Under the pieces are notes generated by a model. That model was not told the origin of the DNA, did no database searches, and worked only from the letters and a program-made list of their open reading frames with translations. Made by a program: the position numbers and the translations under genes. This document shows positions 25,425 through 34,854 of a DNA stretch of 64,000 nucleotides, piece after piece. This stretch comes from Pedobacter sp. BS3 (GTDB lineage Bacteria; Bacteroidota; Bacteroidia; Sphingobacteriales; Sphingobacteriaceae): positions 496,001 to 560,000 of the forward strand of contig NZ_VTRT01000003.1 in assembly GCF_008274585.1 (NCBI RefSeq). Direction: 5' to 3'. Each line of letters starts with the position of its first letter. Within the stretch, counting starts at the first letter, position 1.

Positions 25425-26699
25425 TTAAATGGTCTCCAGCGCCTCCTCTATGCTATCATACACATACGCTAAATCATCATCACTGATGCAATACGGAGGA
25501 AGAATATAAATGATATTGCCTAACGGGCGAAGAATAATATTTTTTTGCAGGAAAAACTGGTATAAGCGGTCACGCAGTGAGCTGAAATACGATGTATCGT
25601 TACCCGTTTGCCATTCAAAAGCGATAATAGTTCCCGTCTGGCGGATATCTTTCAGTTTGGGATGCCCGCTTATCTCCTTTTTAAAAGCAGCGTGACGCTC
25701 ACTTATGCGCCTGATGTGCTGCATCGTTTCAGGCTGTTCCATTAAATCCATGCTGGCAAGCGCCGCCGAACAGGCTACAGGATTTGCCGTAAACGAATGT
25801 CCGTGAAACAGCGTTTTCAAGCGGTCGTCGGACAAAAAAGCGTTATAAATCTCATTGGTGCAGGAGGTAACACCCAAAGCCATCGTACCACCGGTAAGCC
25901 CTTTCGAGAGGCAAAAAATATCGGCTGTATGCTCCAGGTAATCCGATGCAAAAAAACGACCTGTACGCCCGAAGCCGGTCATTACTTCGTCGGCAATGGT
26001 TAAGATATTGTTTGCTTTGCAGGTTTTGAGTAGCTCATCCAGGTAGGCGGCTTCATACATCAGCATACCGCCTGAACCTTGCACCAGCGGTTCGAAAATA
26101 AATGCGGCCAAATCATCTTTGAGATGTGAAATTTGAGATTTGAGATTTGAGATATTATGTGCAGTGGGTAAATCGATAAACTCAACCTCAAACAACAGCT
26201 TCTCAAAAGGCGCTGTAAAGGCGCTGCGCCCACTTACCGCCATAGCGCCGAAAGTATCGCCATGATAGGCATTTTTAAACGCTAATATTTTAGTTTTGGG
26301 CTTGCCCTGGTTGCTCCAGAATTGCAGGCACATTTTTAGTGCCACCTCTACTGCTGTTGAACCGTTATCCGAATAAAATATCTTCTGTTGATTTTGAGGT
26401 AAAACGCCTAATACCCGTTCCGCCAGCTCAATAGCTGCCGGATGTGTGAAACCTGCAAAAATAGCGTGCTCTAAAACCCGCAACTGCTCAGCGACTTTTT
26501 GTGCGATATACGGATGTGCATGTCCGTGTGTAGTTACCCACCAGGATGAAACCGCGTCGATATACCTTTTTCCGGAATTATCGTACAGATACGTCCCCTG
26601 CCCTTTTACAATAGCCACGGGTGTTGCTGCGGTTTTCATTTGGGTATACGGATGCCATATTGCGGCTAAATCTCTGCTTACTAAATTTTCTTGTTCCAT
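25425..26699 (-). CDS. bioA: Adenosylmethionine-8-amino-7-oxononanoate aminotransferase
   Basis: 424 residues of a class III aminotransferase. The PLP lysine is in FCLSKGLTGGTMALG; earlier signatures are WHPYTQMKTA and SSWWVTTHGHAHP, specific to BioA. It converts KAPA to DAPA in biotin synthesis using SAM as amino donor. Residues about 181-194 (NISNLKSQISHLKDD) are encoded by GAGATTT heptamer repeats that look inserted. The end of the NUDIX gene overlaps its start by 19 bases. No other bio genes are in the window. Confidence 0.93.
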   Translation of the reverse strand: MEQENLVSRDLAAIWHPYTQMKTAATPVAIVKGQGTYLYDNSGKRYIDAVSSWWVTTHGHAHPYIAQKVAEQLRVLEHAIFAGFTHPAAIELAERVLGVLPQNQQKIFYSDNGSTAVEVALKMCLQFWSNQGKPKTKILAFKNAYHGDTFGAMAVSGRSAFTAPFEKLLFEVEFIDLPTAHNISNLKSQISHLKDDLAAFIFEPLVQGSGGMLMYEAAYLDELLKTCKANNILTIADEVMTGFGRTGRFFASDYLEHTADIFCLSKGLTGGTMALGVTSCTNEIYNAFLSDDRLKTLFHGHSFTANPVACSAALASMDLMEQPETMQHIRRISERHAAFKKEISGHPKLKDIRQTGTIIAFEWQTGNDTSYFSSLRDRLYQFFLQKNIILRPLGNIIYILPPYCISDDDLAYVYDSIEEALETI

Positions 26700-27142
26700 T
26701 GTTGTATTAATAGTTCTGTAACCCGCTTATCGGTTGGAAAAGTCACATCATCGGTAGTCAGCTTATCCAGCTTTCTCCAACGAAAAGCTTGTTTAATATC
26801 GCCTTCCATATCAAAATCAAACGGCTGATGCTTAAACGGTAAGGATAAATCAGTTAAAGGCTTTACGAGGTAATAAATGCTGATAACCTGGCTCTCATTA
26901 AAGGCCGATTTTACGAAGAAATCAGTCGTATAAAAATGCTCCAACACTTCTATTTCGGCCAGACATTCTTCCATAAATTCCCGCTTCAGAGCTTCTATCA
27001 ATCCTTCACCATATTCCAGCCCTCCACCCGGAAATTTAGAAAACCGTATGCCATATTCTTCCTCATCGCTGATAAGAATCTCTCTATTATCGTTAATCAG
27101 CAAGCCGTAAACCCGTACGTTGAATTTATACATCGTTTTCAA
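26681..27142 (-). CDS. NUDIX hydrolase
   Basis: 153 residues. The Nudix box is recognisable: GGGLEYGEGLIEALKREFMEECLAEI (G-x5-E-x7-REUxEE, ending in A-E instead of G). Nudix enzymes hydrolyse nucleoside diphosphates linked to another moiety. Substrate is unknown. It overlaps the CDF gene end by 17 bases upstream and the bioA start downstream, making a CDF-NUDIX-bioA transcript likely. Confidence 0.88.
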   Translation of the reverse strand: MKTMYKFNVRVYGLLINDNREILISDEEEYGIRFSKFPGGGLEYGEGLIEALKREFMEECLAEIEVLEHFYTTDFFVKSAFNESQVISIYYLVKPLTDLSLPFKHQPFDFDMEGDIKQAFRWRKLDKLTTDDVTFPTDKRVTELLIQQWNKKI

Positions 27143-28109
27143 AATGCTTAAAGTTCCGCGTAACGTTAACCGGAGTCCAGGTAATATCCGTTGTTTTTTC
27201 TTCGCTGCGTACCGGACAGTTTTTCATACGGCAATAATGACAGCATTGCGGCAAACACGGATCGGCATGAATAAACAGCTCGGTTTTTTCTTCTATTTTA
27301 CTGTTTATCAGGGCATCTATCTGCGAAATTTCATCATGTACCCTACCTAAATCAAAATAATAGGGAAGCGTAACGTGACAATCCACATGCAAATCATGCC
27401 CGTACTGCTGTGTTCGCAGGTTATGCACATCAATCCACGAATCCTTCCGGTTGCGGTTCAGAATATCCACAACCCGTTGCAGCAATTTTGTATCCGATTC
27501 ATCCATCAAAGCCCCCACCGAGCGCCGCACCAGCCGGTAACCGCTGTAAATAATATATATACCCAAACCGATGGATAAAACACTGTCCAGGTAATAAATC
27601 CCGGTAGAATAAATCAGCAGCAAACCCGTAACCAGCCCTGCGCTACTGTAAGCGTCCGTTTTCAGGTGCTTGCCATCCGCGTAAAGCGTAACCGAATTGA
27701 GCTTCCTGCTTTGTACAACCAGGTAATGTCCTAATACATAATTAATTACTCCGGCTGCAGCAATAATGATAGTACCATCAGCTAATTTACTGATTTGCTG
27801 AGGAGTAAATAAATTATAAACCGATTTAACCAGTATCAGTAACCCGGCAACCATAATCAGGATGCCTTCTACAAACATGGAAAAAAACTCTACCTTGCCG
27901 TGCCCGTAGGGGTGATTTTCATCCCGGGGTTGCGAAGAAAGATAGATGCTGTAAAACGCGAACGAGCTGGCCAGCACATTCACAATACTTTCGGCGGCGT
28001 CGGTTAGTATGGCGTTGGATGAGGTGATGAAATAAGCCACGAACTTGGCTGCCATCAGCAAAAAACCAATAATTAACGACAGTAAGATTGTTTTTTTATG
28101 CGCTTTCAC
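27126..28109 (-). CDS. Cation diffusion facilitator transporter
   Basis: 327 residues. Six membrane helices include the metal-site motifs TDAAESIVN and KTDAYSSAG, with HPYGHGKVEFFS between helices two and three. The cytoplasmic C-terminal domain has an added Cys-rich tail, LPQCCHYCRMKNCPVR, common in Bacteroidota members. The protein exports Zn2+, Co2+ or Fe2+ in exchange for protons; the metal is not decided. It heads the minus-strand group CDF, NUDIX, bioA. Confidence 0.92.
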   Translation of the reverse strand: MKAHKKTILLSLIIGFLLMAAKFVAYFITSSNAILTDAAESIVNVLASSFAFYSIYLSSQPRDENHPYGHGKVEFFSMFVEGILIMVAGLLILVKSVYNLFTPQQISKLADGTIIIAAAGVINYVLGHYLVVQSRKLNSVTLYADGKHLKTDAYSSAGLVTGLLLIYSTGIYYLDSVLSIGLGIYIIYSGYRLVRRSVGALMDESDTKLLQRVVDILNRNRKDSWIDVHNLRTQQYGHDLHVDCHVTLPYYFDLGRVHDEISQIDALINSKIEEKTELFIHADPCLPQCCHYCRMKNCPVRSEEKTTDITWTPVNVTRNFKHFENDV

Positions 28110-28254
28110 CCGGCTGATTTTGCCTCCAAAGTTAGGTTTTTATTGCTAAGATATGAGATTTGAAACGAGAGATTTAAGATTGAGCTAATGGCTAACGGCC
28201 AATAGCTAATAGTTGCGAAACAAAAACTTCCCGGCATAAATTTGTTATCTCATC

Positions 28255-29292
28255 ATGGCATTGGTAACATTTACTAAAAAAGGCATCTATTGCAGGCAGG
28301 GCGATTTTTATATTGACCCGTGGTTGCCGGTAGACTATGCCGTAATTACACATGGGCATGGCGACCATGTGCGTTTTGGCAATAAACATTACCTGTGCCA
28401 TACCTTGACCGGCCCGATTATCAGGCAACGCATTAGCACGGATTTACAGGTTGAAACACAGGATTACGGCAAAACAGTTACCCGCAATGGTGTAAAAATA
28501 TCCTTTTTCCCGGCCGGGCATATCATCGGTTCGGCACAGGTACGACTGGAATACCAAGGTGAGATTTGGGTAATTTCCGGGGATTATAAAACCGAATACG
28601 ATGGCATCAGCACCCCGTTCGAACCGGTAAGATGCCATGCTTTTGTATCTGAAAGTACGTTCGGCCTGCCGGTATACAAATGGCAGAAACAGGATGTTAT
28701 CTTTAACCAGGTAAAAAGCTGGATAGCCGATAACCGGCAACGCGATAAAACCAGCGTTCTGATTGCCTACAGTCTGGGCAAAGCGCAACGTTTAATTAAA
28801 AACCTTGCTGGAGACATGCCTATTTACGTGCATAACAGCATTGCCAACCTGAATGAAGCACTTGAGCAGGCCGGGGTACATTTGCCGGAAACCATCCGTA
28901 TTACAGCGGATACCCGCAAAGAAGAATTAAAGAGCGGCATCGTCATTGTCCCTTCGGCTATGCGGAACAGCAGGTGGCTGAAGAATCTTTCTGGCCCTGT
29001 AACCGGCATTTGTTCCGGCTGGATGCAGGTGCGGGCGCACCGCCGCTGGCAAAGCGCCGACGCCGGTTTCGCGTTAAGCGACCATGCCGACTGGCCCGGT
29101 TTGTTAGAAGCTATTAAAGCCACAGGTGCGGAAAAGATTTATGTTACGCACGGTTTCACGGCAACATTCAGCCGCTTTCTGAACGAAAACGGGTTTGATG
29201 CTAAAGAAGTAATTACCCGGTACGGTGATGATGAAGCTGAAATTAAGCTGGACACACCCGAAAAAACGACCAATCAGGAACTAACCAACTAA
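28255..29292 (+). CDS. Ligase-associated DNA exonuclease (metallo-beta-lactamase fold)
   Basis: 345 residues. The MBL metal motif is HGHGDHVRFG, with GHIIGSAQV, SGDYKTE and, in the beta-CASP part, LSDHADWPGLLEAI. It belongs to the TIGR04122-type exonucleases that always neighbour an ATP-dependent DNA ligase, and acts on DNA ends in repair. The ligase starts 20 bases after its stop. The upstream gap (28110-28254) holds degenerate heptamer-like repeats. Confidence 0.92.
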   Translation: MALVTFTKKGIYCRQGDFYIDPWLPVDYAVITHGHGDHVRFGNKHYLCHTLTGPIIRQRISTDLQVETQDYGKTVTRNGVKISFFPAGHIIGSAQVRLEYQGEIWVISGDYKTEYDGISTPFEPVRCHAFVSESTFGLPVYKWQKQDVIFNQVKSWIADNRQRDKTSVLIAYSLGKAQRLIKNLAGDMPIYVHNSIANLNEALEQAGVHLPETIRITADTRKEELKSGIVIVPSAMRNSRWLKNLSGPVTGICSGWMQVRAHRRWQSADAGFALSDHADWPGLLEAIKATGAEKIYVTHGFTATFSRFLNENGFDAKEVITRYGDDEAEIKLDTPEKTTNQELTN

Positions 29293-29312
29293 ACAACCAA
29301 CTTGCCCATTGC

Positions 29313-30929
29313 ATGAAACGTTTCGCCAAACTGATCCAACAGTTGGAACTGAGCAATAAAACCAACGATAAAATAGAGGCACTTGTTCACTATTTCAATT
29401 TTACCGACGATAAGGATAAGGTTTGGGTAATTGCCCTGTTTACCGGCAAAAAGCCCCGGCGGCCGGTAAAAGCGGCCTTGTTGCGGCAGTGGGTTAAAGA
29501 GCTTACGCAACTTCCTGACTGGCTGTTTACCGAAAGCTATCATAATGTAGGTGATCTGAGCGAAACCATTGCCCTGCTCCTGCCTCCGGCAGAACAGCTT
29601 TCCGACCATCCCCTGCATCAATGGATTGAAAGCCTGCATGAACTGGAAGGCAAAGATGATGAGCAGAAAAAGCAATTTATTCTCCATGCCTGGAACTCGC
29701 TGGAACCCCAGGAACGGTTTATCTTCAACAAGCTGATATCGGGAAACTTTCGCATCGGCGTGTCCAACAAGATGCTGGTTAACGCCCTGGCCAAACAAAG
29801 CAATACCGACAGCAGCCAGATTATGCACAGCATCATGGGTAAGTGGGATCCTTACCAGATCACGTTCCAGGAGCTCATCCAGGGTGTTCACGTCAATACC
29901 GACAATTCGTGGCCCTACCCCTTTTGCCTGGCCTATGCACTGGATACCGAACCTGAAAAATTAGGTGCGCCCGACGAATGGCAGGCTGAATGGAAATGGG
30001 ACGGCATTCGTGGGCAGATCGTGAAACGGGCCGGCGAACTGTTTATCTGGTCGCGGGGTGAGGAACTGGTAACTGAGCAATTTCCCGAACTTTGGTTTTT
30101 ACAGGATATGCTTCCAGACGGAACCGTGCTCGATGGCGAAATACTGGCTGCTAAAAACCGGCAGGTACTGCCGTTCAGCGTGTTACAGCAACGGCTTAAC
30201 CGCAAAAAAATCAGTAAAAAGCAGTTGGAAGAAGCGCCCATCGGCTTTTTTGTTTATGACCTGCTGGAATACCAGGGTCAGGATTATCGAAGCCAGCCTT
30301 TGTCTGAACGGAGGAAAAAGGCCGAGGAGCTATTATCTGCACTGGACGACGATTCTCCGGTAAACCTTTCACCGATAATTTCCTGTTCCAGTTGGGGTGA
30401 GTTGGCCGCTTTACGCGAAACTTCGCGTTCGGTTAACAGCGAGGGAGTTATGCTCAAAAAACGCGATTCGCTGTACCACTCAGGCCGTAAGCGTGGCGAC
30501 TGGTGGAAGTGGAAAATCAACCCGTACACGGTTGATACCGTGATGATTTATGCCCAGAAAGGCAGCGGACGCCGGGCTAATTTTTTTACCGATTATACCT
30601 TCGCTGTACGCGATGGCGAAAACCTGATTACTATCGCCAAAGCCTATTCCGGTTTAACCGACCAGGAAATCAGGGAAGTCAATACCTTTGTCACCAAAAA
30701 CTCGTTAGAGAAATTTGGTCCCGTTCGTACCGTAAGGCCTGAACTGGTATTTGAAATTGCCTTTGAGGGAATAGCGGCCAGCAAACGACATAAAGCAGGC
30801 ATCGCGTTACGCTTTCCGCGAATACTGCGGTGGCGAAAGGACAAAAACGTAAGCGAGATCAATACCTTAACCGACCTGCAGCAATTACTGCAATCAACAC
30901 TGGAACAGCCCGGAGATGAAACGAACTAA
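29313..30929 (+). CDS. ATP-dependent DNA ligase (repair-operon type)
   Basis: 538 residues. The adenylation motif KWDGIRGQIV places the catalytic lysine near 230; motifs LDGEILA, GFFVYDLLEY, EGVMLKKRDS and WWKWKINP follow, and an OB fold ends the protein. The N-terminal 190 residues are the helical DNA-binding domain. This is the TIGR04120 type, separate from the replicative NAD-dependent LigA. It overlaps the helicase start by 14 bases. Confidence 0.94.
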   Translation: MKRFAKLIQQLELSNKTNDKIEALVHYFNFTDDKDKVWVIALFTGKKPRRPVKAALLRQWVKELTQLPDWLFTESYHNVGDLSETIALLLPPAEQLSDHPLHQWIESLHELEGKDDEQKKQFILHAWNSLEPQERFIFNKLISGNFRIGVSNKMLVNALAKQSNTDSSQIMHSIMGKWDPYQITFQELIQGVHVNTDNSWPYPFCLAYALDTEPEKLGAPDEWQAEWKWDGIRGQIVKRAGELFIWSRGEELVTEQFPELWFLQDMLPDGTVLDGEILAAKNRQVLPFSVLQQRLNRKKISKKQLEEAPIGFFVYDLLEYQGQDYRSQPLSERRKKAEELLSALDDDSPVNLSPIISCSSWGELAALRETSRSVNSEGVMLKKRDSLYHSGRKRGDWWKWKINPYTVDTVMIYAQKGSGRRANFFTDYTFAVRDGENLITIAKAYSGLTDQEIREVNTFVTKNSLEKFGPVRTVRPELVFEIAFEGIAASKRHKAGIALRFPRILRWRKDKNVSEINTLTDLQQLLQSTLEQPGDETN

Positions 30930-33435
30930 AGGCTACAAAACCATTATACAATGGCTTAAAACGGCTGGGAACAAGCCTTTCCGTTTCCAGCAGGAAGCCT
31001 GGCAGCATTACCTGGACGGTTACAGCGGCCTGGTCAATGCGCCTACGGGTTTTGGCAAAACATTTTCCCTGTTCCTGGCCGTTCTTATCGAGGCCATCAA
31101 CGAAAACCGGTTTCAGCAGGGCAAAAAGGCCGCCAAAGGTTTGCAGCTGATCTGGATCACACCGCTTCGTTCCCTGTCGAAAGACATTGCCCGAGCTATG
31201 CAGCAGGTTTTACGGGAACTGGAGTCGGACTGGATGGTAGGCATACGCAACGGCGACACTACCCAGGCAGAAAAGCTGCAACAGAAAAAGCTGATGCCGC
31301 AAATACTGCTCATTACACCCGAAAGTCTTCACCTGCTGCTGGCTCAGAAAGGTTCGTCGTCGATTTTTGAAAACCTGCGGTGTATTGTGGCCGATGAATG
31401 GCATGAGCTTATGGGCTCCAAACGCGGTGTCCTGGTAGAGCTGGCGCTTTCGCGGATCAAAGGAATCCTGGAAGAAAAGAACCGTCCGGTGCTTAAAATA
31501 TGGGGAATTTCGGCTACTATCGGTAACATCGAAGAAGCGCTGGATGTGCTGCAACCCGATATCAATAATAAAAGAATCATTATCCGGACTGATTTACATA
31601 AGCGGGTTGAGATACGGTCGGTTTTACCCGATGATATTGAAACCCTACCCTGGGCCGGTCATCTGGGGTTGAAGCTGGCAGAAAAGCTGCTGCCCATTAT
31701 TGCGAAAAGCAAAACCACGCTCATTTTTACCAATACCCGCGGCCAGGCCGAAGTATGGTACCAGCACCTGTTGCATATTGAACCTGATCTCGCCGGGCAA
31801 ATCGCCATCCATCATGGTTCTATTGATGCCGAACTGCGCCTTTGGATTGAAGACGCTCTACATACCGGTGCGCTCAAAGCCGTGATCTGCACATCGTCCT
31901 TAGACTTGGGTGTAGACTTTAAGCCGGTAGATACCGTCGTACAGGTAGGTTCGCCGAAAGGCGTCGCCCGTTTCCTGCAACGAGCCGGACGAAGCGGCCA
32001 CTCCCCTTTTGAAACCTCGGTCATTTATTTTCTGCCTACGCATGCCCTTGAACTGGTAGAAGCGGCAGCCATTAAAGAAGCGGCAAAAAACGGAAACATC
32101 GAAAGTCGCGAACCATTCATTCTATCTTTTGATGTATTGGTGCAATACCTCGTTAGCCTGGCGGTTGGCGACGGTTTCGACGATAAAATTATCTATCGCG
32201 AAATCAAAAATACCCATGCTTTCAGCGAGATCACCCAACAGGAATGGGACTGGTGTATGCAATTTATTACGTGGGGCGGCGACAGTCTGAGCGCCTATAA
32301 TGAATTTAAAAAAGTTAGTCGCGATACGGACGGACTATGGAAGGTAAAAAACCGGTACCTAGCCATGCGTCACCGGCTGCATATCGGCACTATTGTGAGC
32401 GAGGCCATGCTCAAAGTTAAATGGCTGAAAGGCGGCTATATCGGCCTGGTGGAAGAGTATTTTATTTCCAAGCTCAAACCTGGTGATAGCTTTACACTGG
32501 CCGGTCGTGTGCTGGAATTCAGCGGTATTAAAGATATGACCGTTCTGGTGAAAAAAAGCCGTCAGAAACGGGCCATTTCGCCCAGCTGGCTGGGCGGACG
32601 CTTACCGCTCTCGGCTAACCTGGGCGCTGTTTTACGGAAAAAATACAACGAGGTATTGATCAAAAAACACCAGGATGTAGAACTGGAAACCGTTTATCCC
32701 CTGTTCCAGTTACAGGAGCAGCTCTCACACGTGCCGGCAAATGACGAACTGCTTATTGAATTGATCAGTAATAAGGAAGGCTTCCACCTATTCGCCTACC
32801 CGTTTGAAGGGCGCCTGGTGCATGAGGTTTTGGCTGCGCTGGTAGCTTACCGCCTCAGCAAACTTACACCCATCAGCTTTTCCATCGCCATGAATGATTA
32901 TGGTTTTGAACTGCTCAGCGACCAGCAAATCCCCATGGATGATGCCATTGCCTACGATGTATTTTCGCCTGCTAATTTGGGCGAAGATATTGTGCAGAGC
33001 ATTAATTCCACGGAGATGGCCCGCAGAAAATTCCGCGATATCGCTTGCATTTCGGGCCTGGTTTTTCAGGGCTATCCCGGCAAATATGTAGCCAACAAGC
33101 ACCTGCAATCATCCGCCGGCCTATTTTTTAATGTTTTTACCGATTACGACCGGCATAACTTACTTTTGCGGCAGGCTTATGATGAAGTGTTTTACTACCA
33201 GTTGGAGGAGCCTCGTTTAGCGGCTGCCTTGCAGCGGATACAGCAAAGTCGCATCATCATTAAAACACCACATAGTTTTACACCATTGGCTTTCCCCATC
33301 AAGGTAGACAGCCTGCGGGAAAATATGAGCTCTGAGGAACTGGAACGCCGGGTGGAACGGATGAAAGCTGATGTGCGAATAATAATAGCGAATAATGAGA
33401 ATAAACAGCCACGGCGAAGAGCTGATACTGGATGA
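30916..33435 (+). CDS. Ligase-associated Lhr-like DEXH helicase
   Basis: 839 residues. Walker A is PTGFGKTFS, motif II is VADEWHELMG, motif III is ISATIGN, motif VI is RFLQRAGRSGHS. A winged helix and Lhr core domain follow. Lhr-type helicases move 3' to 5' on single-stranded DNA, and here are predicted to work with the exonuclease, ligase and PdeM in DNA repair. Its last 41 bases overlap pdeM, so translation is coupled. Confidence 0.94.
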   Translation: MKRTKGYKTIIQWLKTAGNKPFRFQQEAWQHYLDGYSGLVNAPTGFGKTFSLFLAVLIEAINENRFQQGKKAAKGLQLIWITPLRSLSKDIARAMQQVLRELESDWMVGIRNGDTTQAEKLQQKKLMPQILLITPESLHLLLAQKGSSSIFENLRCIVADEWHELMGSKRGVLVELALSRIKGILEEKNRPVLKIWGISATIGNIEEALDVLQPDINNKRIIIRTDLHKRVEIRSVLPDDIETLPWAGHLGLKLAEKLLPIIAKSKTTLIFTNTRGQAEVWYQHLLHIEPDLAGQIAIHHGSIDAELRLWIEDALHTGALKAVICTSSLDLGVDFKPVDTVVQVGSPKGVARFLQRAGRSGHSPFETSVIYFLPTHALELVEAAAIKEAAKNGNIESREPFILSFDVLVQYLVSLAVGDGFDDKIIYREIKNTHAFSEITQQEWDWCMQFITWGGDSLSAYNEFKKVSRDTDGLWKVKNRYLAMRHRLHIGTIVSEAMLKVKWLKGGYIGLVEEYFISKLKPGDSFTLAGRVLEFSGIKDMTVLVKKSRQKRAISPSWLGGRLPLSANLGAVLRKKYNEVLIKKHQDVELETVYPLFQLQEQLSHVPANDELLIELISNKEGFHLFAYPFEGRLVHEVLAALVAYRLSKLTPISFSIAMNDYGFELLSDQQIPMDDAIAYDVFSPANLGEDIVQSINSTEMARRKFRDIACISGLVFQGYPGKYVANKHLQSSAGLFFNVFTDYDRHNLLLRQAYDEVFYYQLEEPRLAAALQRIQQSRIIIKTPHSFTPLAFPIKVDSLRENMSSEELERRVERMKADVRIIIANNENKQPRRRADTG

Positions 33436-34033
33436 AGAGCGGGCATTATTCTGGCCGGAGCATCATTTGTTGGTAATCAGCGACCTGCATTTGGGCAAAA
33501 CAGCGCATTTCAGGCGTGGCGGTATACAGGTTCCCGCAACCCTGGCCCGTACCGATTTGCAACGGTTATCGGCCCTGTTTGACAAATACCGGCCACTCAT
33601 CCTGCTGGTTACCGGCGACATGTTTCATCATGGATTAAATACTGATATTGATGAGTTTGAAGGCTGGCGGAAACAATATCCGCATATCCGTTTCATTCTG
33701 GTTAAAGGCAATCATGACAAGCTTAAAACCGCCGATTATGCCCGACTGGATATTGAAATTTGTGAACATTCGTTCTGCCTTGGGCCATTCTGCTTTATAC
33801 ACGATGCACCTCGCCGCACTGCGGATGAACTGTATGCCATTAGCGGGCACATTCATCCCGGCGTTTCGTTAAGCGGTAAGGCTAAACAACGCCTGCGTTT
33901 TCCCTGCTTTTATTTCGGAAGAGATTACGCCATATTACCGGCTTTCAGCGCTTTTACGGGTTTATCCATGATCTATCCCGAGACTGGCGAGCATATTTAC
34001 GCTATTATGCCGGGTAAGGTTTTGCAGGTATAG
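33395..34033 (+). CDS. pdeM: Ligase-associated metallophosphoesterase
   Basis: 212 residues. All calcineurin-like metal motifs are present: ISDLHLGKTAHFRR, GDMFHHG, KGNHDKL and GHIHPG. This is the TIGR04123 type, the fourth member of the ligase-exonuclease-Lhr-PdeM operon. The natural substrate is unknown; a phosphodiesterase activity on nucleic-acid ends or a signal nucleotide is inferred from family. The ATG lies inside the helicase gene. Confidence 0.93.
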   Translation: MRINSHGEELILDEERALFWPEHHLLVISDLHLGKTAHFRRGGIQVPATLARTDLQRLSALFDKYRPLILLVTGDMFHHGLNTDIDEFEGWRKQYPHIRFILVKGNHDKLKTADYARLDIEICEHSFCLGPFCFIHDAPRRTADELYAISGHIHPGVSLSGKAKQRLRFPCFYFGRDYAILPAFSAFTGLSMIYPETGEHIYAIMPGKVLQV

Positions 34034-34048
34034 ATTAAGGTTATTTTA

Positions 34049-34242
34049 ACGTGAGTTCGGGTTAAGGCGCAGGCTCGTCCCGATTTGCCATCGGGATGCC
34101 ATAAAACGGCGTTTGCAACGCCGCAATGTTGCTTAAGACAATCAAAGGCAGCTATTACCGGCGTTACAAACGCCGGAGATTTATGCGCTCGTTTTGCAAA
34201 CGAGCGCAAACAAGTTGTGCGTTTCCTATCCCGAACTCACGT
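34049..34242. mobile_element. MITE-like element, 194 bp
   Basis: The gap 34034-34381 contains this unit. Terminal inverted repeats ACGTGAGTTCGGG (34049-34061) and CCCGAACTCACGT (34230-34242) are perfect over 13 bases. A 7-base direct repeat TATTTTA flanks both ends (34042-34048 and 34243-34249), like a target-site duplication. Inside are four short hairpins, among them CCCGATTTGCCATCGGG and CGGCGTTTGCAACGCCG. There is no coding frame, so movement would need a transposase elsewhere. Confidence 0.75.
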
Positions 34243-34381
34243 TATTTTAAATAAGTCCATATTAAACACAAATAAAATCTCACTATACAAAGATAGCCAG
34301 CCAAATAATGTCATTATAATTACCTGATATATCAGACAGAGGTAGTATATTTGAATATTCCACCATAAAAAGTACTCAAAC

Positions 34382-34846
34382 ATGGAATGTCTGACAGAAA
34401 AAGATAAAATTGCAGCTACTGTAAATGAAGCGAAAGAAGTGTCGTTCAGGGAAAAGACCCATGCTTTAACTACAGATGAGCAAATTAACTCTTTCCTGGA
34501 TAAAATACTGGAATTCAAACAGTTATTACACAAAAAGACAACCGAAATAGAAACTTTTTGCGAAAAATTAGAAGCGCTGACCTGGTTCAATAAAATAGAT
34601 GAAGATAGCTTAAAACTATTAAATGATTTAATTGCTGCAACCAGAGACTGGCACAACACTTTAGTGAGACAATTCTTAAAAATGAATAAGCTTCTTGAAA
34701 AAGGAATTGCAACAAAAGATATCAAAAGCTTTAAACATGCTATTGATGATTTAAGAGAGAGCGCTGACGATTTGGAATCGGTATTTTTTCATCTGCCACA
34801 AAATCACGACTTCCAGGAAACCACCAAAGAACTGCAACTGGTGTAA
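34382..34846 (+). CDS. Hypothetical coiled-coil protein (possible antitoxin partner)
   Basis: 154 residues, acidic and almost all helical, with a long heptad-like stretch (FLDKILEFKQLLHKKTTEIETFCEKLEAL) and a second helical half. No HTH motif is seen. A TATATTTG -7 box lies at 34346-34353. The RelE-like gene starts 8 bases after the stop. The pair could be a toxin-antitoxin module with this as the antitoxin, but the protein is larger than most antitoxins and the family is not recognised. Confidence 0.6.
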   Translation: MECLTEKDKIAATVNEAKEVSFREKTHALTTDEQINSFLDKILEFKQLLHKKTTEIETFCEKLEALTWFNKIDEDSLKLLNDLIAATRDWHNTLVRQFLKMNKLLEKGIATKDIKSFKHAIDDLRESADDLESVFFHLPQNHDFQETTKELQLV

Positions 34847-34854
34847 ATAATAGC

